The notes: generated from the letters alone by a model not told the origin. DNA of 30,686 nucleotides from Baffinella frigidus (GCA_026770585.1 MU646370.1:156731-187416); one strand, 5' to 3'. Shown: positions 8,225 through 16,774, numbered from the stretch's first letter. Made by a program: numbers and translations.

Positions 8225-8338
8225 GTGGTTGACTGAGTGGCTGGCGGGTGTGCGCGCGGTGCGAGGCGGCGGGGGGGGGGTGCGAGGGGGGACATTTTTT
8301 CGTCGAGGGCAGACAGAGGGAGAGCGGGAGAGAGACAT

Positions 8339-8392
8339 TCGGTTTAGAGGTTAGGTTTCGGGGTTAAGGCTTTAGGTTGCAGGGATTGGGGT

Positions 8393-8423
<31 letters not shown>

Positions 8424-8455
8424 AGGTTGAGGGTTTGGGGTTTATGGTCGAGTAA
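8339..8455 (+). repeat. Degenerate G-rich island (TTGAGGG)
   Basis: GGTTGAGGGTTGAGGG and relatives; G-rich strand plus. Smaller TTTAGGG patches follow at 8577-8660 and 8808-8950. No gene is supported from 8240 to 9000. Confidence 0.85.
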
Positions 8456-8848
8456 AAGCTAAGAAGGGGCGGTCCGACGTATACTGTGTAGGCTTCTCCC
8501 GAAGTGCCTTGTGCGATCTATTCGAGATAGACTGAGGCAGAGCTATGCGATGCCGAGCTAGGCATGAGACACAGGGCTTAGGGTGATGGGTTCTTGGTTT
8601 CGGGATTAGCGATTGGGGTTTAGGGTCCAGGACTTTGGGTTTAGGGTTTGGTGTTTAGAGTGTCGCGCATACGAAAGGGCGAGGCGCTTTCTTGTGCAGC
8701 CTAAAGTAGGGATCAAAGAAAGAGGGGGGCGGGGGGGGGGTTAGTACCCATGCGTGTTAGTACACGCGTGCGTGCCTCGAGAGGGCACGCAGTACTTCTA
8801 GGTTCAGGGTTCGGAGTTCAGGGTTTAGGGTTTAGGATTCAGGATGAA

Positions 8849-8903
8849 CGGCGTGTCGTTGGCATATGTTGGGAGCATTTAAAACCTAAAGGACCTAAAG
8901 GGT
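8849..8903 (+). mobile_element. Introner-like repeat, type B, partial
   Basis: GAACGGCGTGTCGTTGGCAT, ATGTTGGGAGC and the tandem tail ACCTAAAGGACCTAAAGG. It is the only copy left of 18.4 kb with its tail to the right. Confidence 0.7.
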
Positions 8904-9001
8904 TTAGGGTTCAGGATGCAGAGTTCGGGGTTTAGGGTTTAGGGTTTACTGCGTGCGCGGAGTCCAGCCGCACGGCCGCGACGCGATGCACTTCCCCCTC
9001 A

Positions 9002-9070
9002 CTTTAGCTCCTTTAGGTTCTTCGAGCTCCCAACATAGGCGGACACCGGAACTGGTTCTGCAGAAACTGC
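9002..9070 (-). mobile_element. Introner-like repeat, type A
   Basis: CTCCTTTAGGTTCTTCGAGC, then CCCAACATAGGCGGACACCG and GAACTGGTTCTGCAGAAA; the hairpin end is missing. Confidence 0.75.
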
Positions 9071-9093
9071 GTCACGACGCGCCATGTGTGTTA

Positions 9094-9211
9094 CAGGGGT
9101 ACCTCGCTCATAAGAAACCGCACCCCCCTAGGACCCTACAGTACGCCTATGCCTAGGGCCCTACGGTGGTCCTGGGGGGGGGGGCGGTTTCTTATGAGTG
9201 AGGTACCCCTG
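9094..9211. mobile_element. MITE family M1, copy c (near-perfect)
   Basis: CAGGGGTACCTCGCTCATAA and its inverse form arms of more than 35 bases; TA flanks both ends (9092-9093 and 9212-9213). The core has CCCTAGGACCCTACAGTACG and GTCCTGGGG. Confidence 0.9.
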
Positions 9212-9402
9212 TAGTAAACGCGAGGCAGAGCGCAGCGCCCCATGGGGGGCCCCCCACGACCCGCGGGAACCCCCCCCCCCCAACACGCGTCCGAGCGCCC
9301 CAGCTAATCACCAGCGAGAATTGTCAATGTGCAACGCGCAGAGACTGCGAACGCTTCGGCACTTTCTTTTGCGACCGAGCGATAACGACCCCAATACTGC
9401 AT

Positions 9403-9507
9403 TATCCCTTAAGTGGTCAGGTGGTCAAATTTGACCACCAAGAGGTCCTAGGTAGGTCCTAGGACCCTACGGTAGGGCGTATGATCCTACTGGCCACTTA
9501 AGGGATA
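9403..9507. mobile_element. MITE family M2, copy b
   Basis: TATCCCTTAAGTGGTCAGGT to ACTGGCCACTTAAGGGATA, with central GGTCCTAGG blocks and CCCTACGGTAGGGCGTATGA. It sits between two similar GAGAATTGTCAA..TGCAACGCGC segments (about 9313 and 9552), which may be a duplicated host sequence. Confidence 0.88.
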
Positions 9508-9688
9508 CGGTCCTGCGCCTCAACGTGTGCCACAAAGTGCCCAGGAGGTACGAGAATTGTCAAACTGCAACGCGCTGCTCAACGACGTGTCTGGCCGCGA
9601 GCTGAGGGTGTTTCGCAAGTTGCCGTGTCGTCCTCGCGGGAGAAGAGCGACCCGTGTGGACGACGCTTCGGAATGAGCGTCCTTTCGG

Positions 9689-9768
9689 TCCTTTAGGTTC
9701 TTCGAGCTCCCAACATAGGCGGACACCGGAACTGGTTCTGTAGAAAGACCATGCGTCCTTTCGCCCAC
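9689..9768 (-). mobile_element. Introner-like repeat, type A
   Basis: TCCTTTAGGTTCTTCGAGCT to GACCATGCGTCCTTTCG. No gene is otherwise supported from 9508 to 10238; a P3-like fragment (GTGAGCCTCGGTCGG) lies at 9826-9860. Confidence 0.85.
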
Positions 9769-10238
9769 AAGGAAATCCGCTGGAGGCGACCAGGTGGGGG
9801 GGTACACCGGAGCAGCGTGCATTGTGAGCCTCGGTCGGTCAGGTGGCGAGCCTCGGTCATGGACCAGGCCCTCTAGCGGGGTCAGATGCATCTACGGCTG
9901 TGCGCGGATTGCCACCAGCACAGTTTCCCGGTACTCTCTGCAGTAACGCTGCTCCGCATGCGCTACCATAAAGACCTGTTCTGTTGGGAGCTCCGTGCTC
10001 TGGGCCTTGAGGATCAATGGGGTGGAAAACGGTCACCTCTCTCAGATCGCCGCTGCGGCGCTTCAACGTGCCGCTGCGCGGGCGCAAAACCGTGGATGAG
10101 GGTTCCTAGGCCGGGCGGGCACAAGAACCGGGGCGCCCCCCCCCCCTGGCGCCCCCACGGTGGCACCCCCCCCATCAAAATCCGATCCTGAAAATTCTCC
10201 AACAAAATCAATGGCTCCAACTGCATTTCGAAATCCGT

Positions 10239-10655
10239 CTACTGATCTCGCCCACCGTCCGAGCTGCTGTCCGAGCTGCTTGAGTTCAGCAGCCCAAACA
10301 GCTCCTCCTCAGTAGACATCCCCGGTTCCTCCTCGTCCCAGCCCCCCCGTAGCTGCGGTAGCTGCGGTAGAATACCGCCTCCGCCTCGCTTTTCCTGGGA
10401 GTAGAAGGCAGGTTCGATGGGTGGCGCGAATCGTTGACCCTGGTTCCCACGGCGTCTCCTGCGGGCCCTGTCCTTTAGGTCCTTTAGGTTCTTCGAGCTC
10501 CCAACATAAGCGGACACCGGAGCTGGTTCTGCAGAAAAGCCATGCTTTCTTTTCGGCCCGTGGCCAGACGGCGCGGCCGAAAGCTGCGATCCTTGCGCGC
10601 TGAGGGCCGAGAGCGCGACCACGACCAGCAGCTCACGCCGCCGCTGGGATCCCAT
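10239..10655 (-). CDS. Signal-peptide protein with acidic tail (copy 2, interrupted)
   Basis: A 138-residue frame from ATG 10655. Residues 1-33 match copy 1 (RRRELLVVVALSALSAQGSQ, a likely signal peptide). Residues 34-63 are encoded by an introner-like repeat at 10468-10557; without it, GHG joins directly to ARRRRRGNQGQRFAPPIEPA. The C-terminus (WDEEEPGMSTEEELFGLLNS, SSSDSSSDGG) matches copy 1 and then ends, because the duplication stops near 10248. A leader match to copy 1 lies about 1.2 kb upstream at 11817-11872, so the array at 10658-11803 separates the first codons from the body. Function unknown. It may be a pseudogene or a gene with two new introns. Confidence 0.5.
   Translation of the reverse strand: MGSQRRRELLVVVALSALSAQGSQLSAAPSGHGPKRKHGFSAEPAPVSAYVGSSKNLKDLKDRARRRRRGNQGQRFAPPIEPAFYSQEKRGGGGILPQLPQLRGGWDEEEPGMSTEEELFGLLNSSSSDSSSDGGRDQ
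10468..10557 (-). mobile_element. Introner-like repeat (type A) inside the coding copy
   Basis: Exactly 90 bases, absent from copy 1. In the gene's sense its edges read GCCGAAAAG and CTAAAGGACAG, a GC-AG pair followed by G. Removal joins codon phase 2 to phase 2 and keeps the frame; retention adds 30 residues without a stop. Confidence 0.7.
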
Positions 10656-10657
10656 CC

Positions 10658-11803
10658 TTTTCAGGTCCTTGAGGTTTTAATTTCTCCTAACATATGCCAA
10701 CGACACGCCCTTCCGGAGAAAGGACTGCAGAGAAAGCATTTTTGCATCGACCTTTAGGTCCTTTAGGTTCTTCGAGCTCCCAACATAGGCGGACACCGGA
10801 ACTGGTTCTGTAGAAAGGCCATGCTTCCTTTCGGATCATAACAAGCCCCCCTGTGCAGAGGATCGCCTTTAGGTCCTTTAGGTTTTAATTTCGCCCAACA
10901 TATGCTAACGACACGCCCTGCCGTAGAAAGGACTGCAGAGAAGGCGTTTTGCTTTCGGATCGCGTTTAGCTCTCCAGTGCAGAGCGCCGTCCTTTAGGTC
11001 CTTTAGGTTTTAATTTCGCCCAACATATGCCAACGACACGCCCTTCCGTAGAAAGGACTGCAGAGAAAGCATTTTTGCTTTCGGATCGCGTTCAGCTCTC
11101 CAGTGCAGAGGCTCGTGAGGAGGGGATACAGGGTGGTTCCGTTAGGTCCTTTAGGTTTTAAATTCGCCCAACATATGCCAACGACACGCCCTTCCGTAGA
11201 AAGGACTGCAGAGAAAGCATTTTTGCTCTCGGATCGCGTTTAGCTCTCCAGTGCAGAGCGCCGTCCTTTAGGTCCTTTAGGTTTTAATTTCGCCCAACAT
11301 ATGCCAACGACACGCCCTTCCGTAGAAAGGACTGCAGAGAAAGCATTTTTGCTTTCGGATTGCGTTCAGCTCTCCAGTGCAGAGGCTCGTGAGGAGGGGA
11401 TACAGGGTGGTTCCGTTAGGTCCTTTAGGTTTTAAATTCGCCCAACATATGCCAACGACACGCCCTTCCGTAGAAAGGACTGCAGAGAAAGCATTTTTGC
11501 GCCGTCCTTTAGGTCCTTTAGGTTCTTCGAGCTCCCAACATAGGCGGACACCGGAACTGGTTCTGTAGAAAGGCCATGCTTCCTTTCGTTAGGCGGCCGC
11601 CCTTTAGGTCCGTTAGGTTCTTTTAACTCCCAACATAGGCGGACACCGGAACGTATCCTGCAGAAAAGCCGTGCTTCCTTTCGGATCACATCATCGTTGG
11701 GGCCCTTTAGGTCCTTTAGGTTTTAAATGCTCCCAACATATGCCAACGACACGCCGTTCCGTAGAAGGGATCTGCAGAGAAAGCATTTTTGCTTTCGGAT
11801 CGC
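10658..11803 (-). mobile_element. Array of ten introner-like repeats (types A and B)
   Basis: Same-strand copies start (by the CCTTTAGG end) near 10660, 10751, 10866, 10991, 11141, 11265, 11415, 11506, 11601 and 11704. Type A carries TTCTTCGAGCTCCCAACATA and GGCGGACACCGGAACTGG. Type B carries TTTTAATTTCGCCCAACATA and GCCAACGACACGCCCTTCCG. Every copy has the double CCTTTAGGT at one end and CTTTCGG at the other. Spacers often contain GCTCTCCAGTGCAGAG. Confidence 0.9.
10984..11498 (-). repeat. 274-bp tandem duplication within the array
   Basis: The segment from GCGCCGTCCTTTAGG at 10984 recurs at 11258 (period 274), each holding two type B copies and the spacer GGCTCGTGAGGAGGGGATAC. The second unit is cut short by 33 bases at 11498, where type A begins. 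Confidence 0.85.
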
Positions 11804-11816
11804 CTTGCGGTTGGGG

Positions 11817-11872
11817 CGCCATCCCACAAACGTATACGTCAGAGAGAGTTACTTTACTGTCTTATTCGGTGC
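11817..11872 (-). pseudogene. Leader and start of signal-peptide gene copy 2
   Basis: The minus strand has AACTCTCTCTGACG, then ACGTTTGTGGGATGGCGCC, matching copy 1 leader and start codon at 3581-3640 (GTTTGTGGGATGGCGGC). The remaining first codons are found only beyond the repeat array at 10655. Confidence 0.6.
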
Positions 11873-11935
11873 TTTGGTGCTTTATTTTACACTCACATCG
11901 GAGGTCACGCCCACCTCACTCTTGAGGAGATGGGA
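11868..11935 (-). mobile_element. Family D repeat (introner-like)
   Basis: CTTTGGTGCTTTATTTTACA to CACTCTTGAGGAGATGGGA. It sits directly upstream (in gene sense) of the copy 2 leader. Confidence 0.75.
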
Positions 11936-12103
11936 ATGATTCTTCGGGTGAGCTCCCCGACCCACCTATGTAGGCTTGGCCGAGCCTCTTTTCTTTTCTC
12001 TACCCCCCCCCCCCCCCCAAGCACCAAAAAGCCAGGCATTTAAACCTTTTCCTATGTGGTTTCGTTTTTAATTGTTTAGGATTGATCTGCAGTGTCTTCG
12101 TTT

Positions 12104-12172
12104 AGGTCCTTTAGGTTTTGTTTCTCCCAGCATAGCGCAGCTACATGCCTTTCAATAGGGAGGATCTGAAAG
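12104..12172 (-). mobile_element. Divergent introner-like repeat (type C)
   Basis: TTTAGGTCCTTTAGGTTTTG then CTCCCAGCATAGCGCAGCTA and ATGCCTTTCAATAGGGAGGA. It keeps the double tail but its body has diverged. Confidence 0.65.
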
Positions 12173-12309
12173 GGGATATATAATAATAATAAAAAAACCG
12201 GTACGTGCGTGCTGTTTTATTGGAGGCGTTGGTCTCGGGGACCTTGCTGGCTTGCATGACGTTGCAGCAGAGACCGTTGCTTTTTTTGAGCTTATGCGGT
12301 TTGTATTGA

Positions 12310-12555
12310 GTCAAAAGGCTGGACAAACTGGGCCTTCCCGATAGCGCCGAGGCGCTCGGGGGCATTCCCAGGCGGCTGAGCAATCTGGGCCTTCCCGAAG
12401 GTGCCGAAACACTCGGGGGCATTCCCAGGTGGGCTGAGAAAGGTGTGGTGGTGTTCAGGTCGATTGGGAGGCCGGTGTTCCTTTTGCAGGGGTTGGGGAG
12501 GAAGCATGCGGTGTATCATTATGTCAACTTTCGGGAAGTTGTCAACTTTCACAAA
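12310..12555 (+). CDS. Short frame with two 19-residue LRR-like repeats
   Basis: Two tandem 57-bp units (12325-12438) translate on plus as KLGLPDSAEALGGIPRRLSN and LGLPEGAETLGGIPRW, a leucine spacing like short leucine-rich repeats. Because 57 is a multiple of three, the minus strand is open as well (PPGNAPERLGAIGKAQ). There is no convincing start or splice context, so this may be an exon, a gene fragment or a minisatellite. Confidence 0.2.
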
Positions 12556-12569
12556 AGTTGACAACTTGA
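12536..12569. repeat. Short perfect hairpin
   Basis: AAGTTGTCAACTTT pairs with AAAGTTGACAACTT across a 4-6 base loop. Related GTCAACTT motifs occur near 7950, 21900-21960 and 29365. Confidence 0.75.
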
Positions 12570-12578
12570 AAGGGAGAG

Positions 12579-12749
12579 GGGGGGAGAGAGGGCGCGCGCA
12601 CCTTTCCCTTGGGAGTCAGTGAAGAATGGGCTCTGACGCACCTTGCCCGTTGGGGAGGGGGGGGGGAGAGAGGGCGCGCGCACCTTTCCCTTGGGAGTCA
12701 GTGAAGAATGGGCTCTGACGCACCTTGCCCGTTGGGGAGGGGGGGGGGA
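12579..12749 (+). repeat. Tandem duplication of ~84 bp
   Basis: Two nearly identical units run from GGGAGAGAGGGCGCGCGCAC through GAATGGGCTCTGACGCACCT to a G-run. Bases 12750-13186 contain no gene or repeat that I can support. Confidence 0.95.
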
Positions 12750-13186
12750 GAGACACATACGTTTATTTAAGTGCATAAAAGTCATCAAATGTACAAGTGG
12801 CCACGCCAGAGAGCTCAAAACATCCACTTTTGACACTATTCAGAGGAAATCCCCTGAATACTTAAGTCAATGCCTGCAGATCTGGTGTGGATATGGCGTC
12901 GGTTTCTCCCGAGCACTCTGGCGTGGAGAATTTTCCCAAGAGCCAAAATGGTTGATCCAATGCCTCCCTCCTGGCCCCCGCGCTCCTCGGAAATGTGCTG
13001 TTAGGGTTGTCTGTTGGTCGTGCGCTGATGCTAGAGCTGCGTCGGGCCAGTTGTCGCGACCGGGCGGGCAGCGTTGTGGCGTGAGAGGTGCCGGAAGACC
13101 GTCTCGGGCTCGTGGCGGGGCGGGGCTGCCCGCCTTACGCTCCTGCTAGCCCGCGCAGCCGGCAGGGTTAGGCAGGGCATCGTATT

Positions 13187-14122
13187 ATGGCGCTAGAAAG
13201 GTTCTGCTTGTTCGGGGTCGTGTGCCTGCTCTGGGGGCGCGCGCGCGCCGATTTCTAACGTGCAACTGACGCGAAGGGCACAACGCTGTCTACGAACTTG
13301 TGGTGCCCTTCTCGGCCTAAACCCTTAACCCTAAACAGGGGAAGCAGGCACAGACCACACAAGGGCTGTGCCTGACTGACCTGCGGCTGTGGAGCCGCGT
13401 GGTGACCGGGCACCAGCTGTTTGGCACAAGGTACCCTGCCCACCCGGTGGCGTGCGTTGTGGCAGGCAGCACGCTGCTGGTGGGAGCTGGGGAAAAGGCG
13501 CCACAGGATTGGGACGAAAGCTCCAGCGTGCGATCCATGGGGCACATGTGCGTCGCAGAGCTGGGACCGCAGGGGGGTGCAGGGGGGCGCAGGACATGGG
13601 TGTGATTCGCCAATGCGCCGCAGGGTCGAGGCTGGGCGCGTCAGAAAATCTGCAACCGCGCACGTTGCATCCCACCTCGGCGAGCAATGCTTCCAGCGTG
13701 CACTCAATCTCACCTGCGCGTTTTCGGCGCGGCTGCAGGTTCAGCGAAGGGCTGGACACGGTGAAGGACATGACGGAGAAGTCGCTGGACAACAGCGCCA
13801 TGTCCCTGCTCAACCACACCGAGTCGACTGTCAAGGATGACATGTCGAAGGACTTTTCGTCCTACGGGCACCACATGTGGGACCTCAAGTGATTCCGGCG
13901 TGTCTGGAGAGGAGCGACCCTCCCGGGAGCTGTGGTGCCGTGTGTATCGACACGGCGCCTCGGATTCATCTCTGCATGGGGCTGATGCTTCTGCAGAGGG
14001 ACGGGGCCAGAGCGCATGTCGTCTCGGGGAATCCTTCGTCCTGCAACATGGGGTTTTCCGGGGTGCGTGGCCTCTGGGCTCGTGGGCAGCTGGGCACTCC
14101 ACGTAAGTCATTTACAGTGTAA
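13187..14122 (+). CDS. Candidate multi-exon secreted protein, unknown family
   Basis: Possible exon 1 at 13187 encodes a signal-peptide-like MALERFCLFGVVCLLWGRAR and meets a stop unless spliced. Exon 2 starts after CTAAACCCTTAACCCTAAACAG (13338; sequence listed in two parts: CTAAACCCTTAACC and CTAAACAG) and reads QTTQGLCLTDLRLWSRVVTG, then HQLFGTRYPAHPVACVVAGS. It can join, by GT at 13602 and AG at 13738, to exon 3 (FSEGLDTVKDMTEKSLDNSA, GHHMWDLK). A further frame from about 13912 or 13930 to 14102 (CIDTAPRIHLCMGLMLLQRD) stays in phase and ends at GTAAGT. The phases agree, but all junctions are inferred and I recognise no family. The alternative is a shorter exon 2-3 gene ending at TGA 13892. 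Confidence 0.35.
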
Positions 14123-14238
14123 TTAAACATGGTGGGAAACTCAGTCAGTTCTCTTTCGGATCGGGAGGTTCTGCGCAGGCCGTGCGTGTGTCTGAAAAGA
14201 AAGGTTGCTGACCGATCGCACCGGCGGGGGGGGGCGTA

Positions 14239-14360
14239 CAGGGGTACCTCGCTCACAAGAAACCGCCCCCCCCCTAGGACCCTACAGTAGGCTATCCCTA
14301 GCTAGGGTCCTAGGGTGGTCCTAGTGGGGGGGGCGGTTTCTTATGGGCGAGGTACCCCTG
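14239..14360. mobile_element. MITE family M1, copy d
   Basis: CAGGGGTACCTCGCTCACAA and its inverse, flanked by TA at both ends; core CCCTAGGACCCTACAGTAGG and GGGTCCTAGGGTGGTCCTAG. Confidence 0.9.
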
Positions 14361-14499
14361 TACAGACGAGAGTGCCTCCCCCGTGCACCTACGAGTGACC
14401 CCTGCGCTCGCTCAGCAGGCAGGAGGACTCACCTGACCAGTGGGACTGACCTTGATTGATGCCAACATGGCCACCATTCTTTTTCCCAAACACGGAGGC

Positions 14500-14603
14500 T
14501 ATCCCTTAAGTGACCAACGGGCGAATAATCGCCCGTGGAAGCCCTAGGCAGGTCCTAGGGCCCTAGGGTAGGGCGAATGCGCCTACTGGCCACTTAAGGG
14601 ATA
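14500..14603. mobile_element. MITE family M2, copy c
   Basis: TATCCCTTAAGTGACCAACG to ACTGGCCACTTAAGGGATA with the usual GGTCCTAGGGCCCTAGGGTA core. It abuts the left end of a long M1 element. Confidence 0.88.
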
Positions 14604-15000
14604 GGGGTACCTCGACTCAAAGAACCCAACCCTTACTCCATGGTGGGTCTTTCTCGTGTGAGGAGCGTGTGCCGGAGTGCACGGAGAGGTGCAGCAGGAT
14701 GCCATGCTTGGTTGGCAGAAATTGATGCGGTGTTTTCATTGTGGGTCACTGTACAGTAGTTTGAAATGCCACCCAGTATTACTGGCAAGAAGCACCATTT
14801 TTCGCCCAAACATGGCTGCTTTGCAGGGATAGGTTGCAAGAACCCGTCATCTCGCGTTGAGTCAACCCGCAAGTATTAATTTAAGAAAACAGACACCGAC
14901 TCAAGCTCGACCAAGGGTGTTTGGATCTGTCCCCGGGGATACCTGGGCCCTTCGGTTGTCATAGGAGGGGAGGGGGGCTCTTTTTGAGCGAGGTACCCTC
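14604..15000. mobile_element. Long M1-ended element between two M2 elements
   Basis: The left end GGGGTACCTCGACTCAAAGA and right end TTTTTGAGCGAGGTACCCT fit the M1 termini, but the ~350-base interior lacks the M1 core and any convincing ORF. M2 copies touch both ends, so the junctions look like nested insertions. The 79-residue minus frame inside is unsupported. Confidence 0.6.
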
Positions 15001-15105
15001 TATCCCTTAAGTGCCCAGGTAGTCAAATTTGACGGCCAAGAGGTCCTAGGCAGGTCCTAGGGCCCTACCGTAGGGCGTATGAGCCTACTGGTCACTTAAG
15101 GGATA
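15001..15105. mobile_element. MITE family M2, copy d
   Basis: TATCCCTTAAGTGCCCAGGT to ACTGGTCACTTAAGGGATA. It is followed by CCCCTG, which would complete the interrupted end of the neighbouring M1 element. Confidence 0.88.
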
Positions 15106-15138
15106 CCCCTGTGTTCAGACCCAGCCTCGGTGGGGATA

Positions 15139-15342
15139 TATCCCTTAAGTGGGCATGGCGTTATCCCTTAAGTGGCCAGGCCCCCAAATTTGCGGGCCAA
15201 GAGGTCCTAGGCAGGTCCTAGGGCCCTACGGTAGGGCGTATGAGCCTACTGGCCACTTAAGGGATATTTGACCCCAGGGAGAAGGTAGGTCTCTACCATA
15301 CGAAGAAGCGTAAGAGGCTGCTGGTCACTTAAGAAATGCATA
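15139..15342. mobile_element. M2 element with a second M2 nested inside
   Basis: The outer left end TATCCCTTAAGTGGGCATGG is interrupted at 15162 by a complete M2 (15162-15266). The outer element resumes with TTTGACC, a degenerate core and CTGGTCACTTAAGAAATGCA. The inner copy is better conserved, so it is probably younger. Confidence 0.8.
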
Positions 15343-15469
15343 ACGGACCTGTGAAGACGAAGGGGCCAAGCGAGTGCAGGGGTTAACTCGCGAATAAAGA
15401 CACACGCCGTCTCTAGTGGCAATACGCGGCTGGGTCGTTTGACCATGCCGTAATCTGGTACAAATCCAC

Positions 15470-15775
15470 AGATTTTACAGAAAATTCACTACCTCGAGAC
15501 ATAGCCGCTAGGAGGGTCATCATAGGGGCACAGGGCGGTGCATCACAACAGCTGTACTCTTGTAGCTGTTATGTTGGCATCGTCTTTGATCTCTGGCTGT
15601 TTAGCCTTTGCTTTTTCTCTGTATTCCTTTTGATAAGATTTAAGTTTATCTTTTCCCCCCTTTTCAAGTTGTTGGCAGCGACTCGATTTTACAGTAAATT
15701 CACTACCTCGAGACATAGCCGCTAGGAGGGTCATCGTAGGGGCACAGAGCGGTGCATAACAACAGCTGTACTCTC
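15470..15775 (-). repeat. ~95-bp direct repeat around a Lys-rich frame
   Basis: ATTCACTACCTCGAGACATA through GGTGCAT(C/A)ACAACAGCTGTA occurs at 15483-15557 and 15698-15772. Between and into it, a minus frame (15734-15543) reads MTLLAAMSRGSEFTVKSSRC then KDKLKSYQKEYREKAKAKQP. No family is recognised; it could be a small exon or chance. Confidence 0.55.
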
Positions 15776-15806
15776 CTTGGTGGCGACTCGCAGGGAAGCA
15801 GTGCTA

Positions 15807-15855
15807 CAGGGGTGTCTCGAATACAAGAACCACCCGTGGAAGGGAGGGAGGGGGG
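15807..15855 (+). mobile_element. Solo left end of family M1
   Basis: TA then CAGGGGTGTCTCGAATACAA and GAACCACCC; no matching right end was found before the GA tract. Confidence 0.5.
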
Positions 15856-15907
15856 GGGGGGGGTCATTTGTACCATTCCTCCCTGGAACCCTGTGGGGAC
15901 AGACGGT

Positions 15908-16074
15908 TGAAGAGAGAGTGAGAGAGAAAGAGAGAGAGAAACAGGGACAAAGAGCGAAAAAGAAAGAGAGAGAGAGAGAGAGAAAGAGACAGAGAGAGCG
16001 AGCGAGAAAGAAACTTTATTCAAGAGAGGGAGGGAGGGAGAGAGAGAGAGAGAGAGAGAGAGAAAGTAAGAGAA

Positions 16075-16147
<73 letters not shown>
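15908..16147. repeat. (GA)n tracts with a short repeated border
   Basis: Two GA-rich tracts each end in ACTTTATTCAAGAG or ACTTTATTGAACAG. Bases 16148-16300 hold no supported gene. Confidence 0.95.
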
Positions 16148-16150
<3 letters not shown>

Positions 16151-16299
16151 TATTGAACAGGCATGAAAACACGGCAGCGTCAAGCGTCACCAGAGGGCAC
16201 GAGAGGGGCACGGTGTGGGGCCCAATCAGTTCAGAAAGGTGAGCGGTGAGCATTCTTCCGCCTAAACATCCCAGAAATACTAAATTTTACTCACACGCA

Positions 16300-16410
16300 T
16301 AGTTCTACTCATAAATAAAAGCCACCCCCTAGGACCACCGTAGGACCCTAGGCATAGACCTACTGCAGAGTCCTACGTGGGGGCGTTTTTTTATTAGCGA
16401 GGTACCCCTG
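16300..16410. mobile_element. MITE family M1, copy f
   Basis: Right end TTATTAGCGAGGTACCCCTG followed by TA; degenerate left end CTCATAAATAAAAGCC; core CCCTAGGACCACCGTAGGAC. Bases 16411-16600 contain no supported gene. Confidence 0.75.
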
Positions 16411-16604
16411 TACTGACCATGATCAGAATACACAGCAGGCAGTGAGTGACCCTGGGGGAAAGACATTTTCTGCCACTAACACAGCATGACACCATGCATG
16501 CACCACCACCGAGGCAGTGTCTGAGTAGGGGCGCCGAGAGAGGTCGTGCCCACCCTACACATTTTGTGCGAACCCTCAACCGAGCACTCTCCCTCTTTCG
16601 CTCT

Positions 16605-16676
16605 CAATTTTTTTCTCTCTCTCTCTCGCACGCTCGCTCTCACTCTCTCTCTCCCTCTCTCGTAGGCACGCTCCCT

Positions 16677-16727
<51 letters not shown>
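16605..16727. repeat. (CT)n microsatellite
   Basis: CTCTCT with CGCACGCTCG interruptions. Confidence 0.97.
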
Positions 16728-16774
16728 GGGGGGGGGCAACGACGGGACCGGCTCCTTTCTGGGGTATATTCCGC

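Noticed and set aside
9886-10191. 101-codon plus frame (RLCADCHQHSFPVLSAVTLL)
   Set aside because: It has no family match, splice context or paralogue, and an equally open minus frame overlaps it.
10658-11803. Type A/B repeats as ordinary tRNA-derived SINEs
   Set aside because: No convincing A and B boxes are present. The splice-like edges and the in-gene copy favour introner-like elements, although a retroposed origin with the doubled tail is not excluded.
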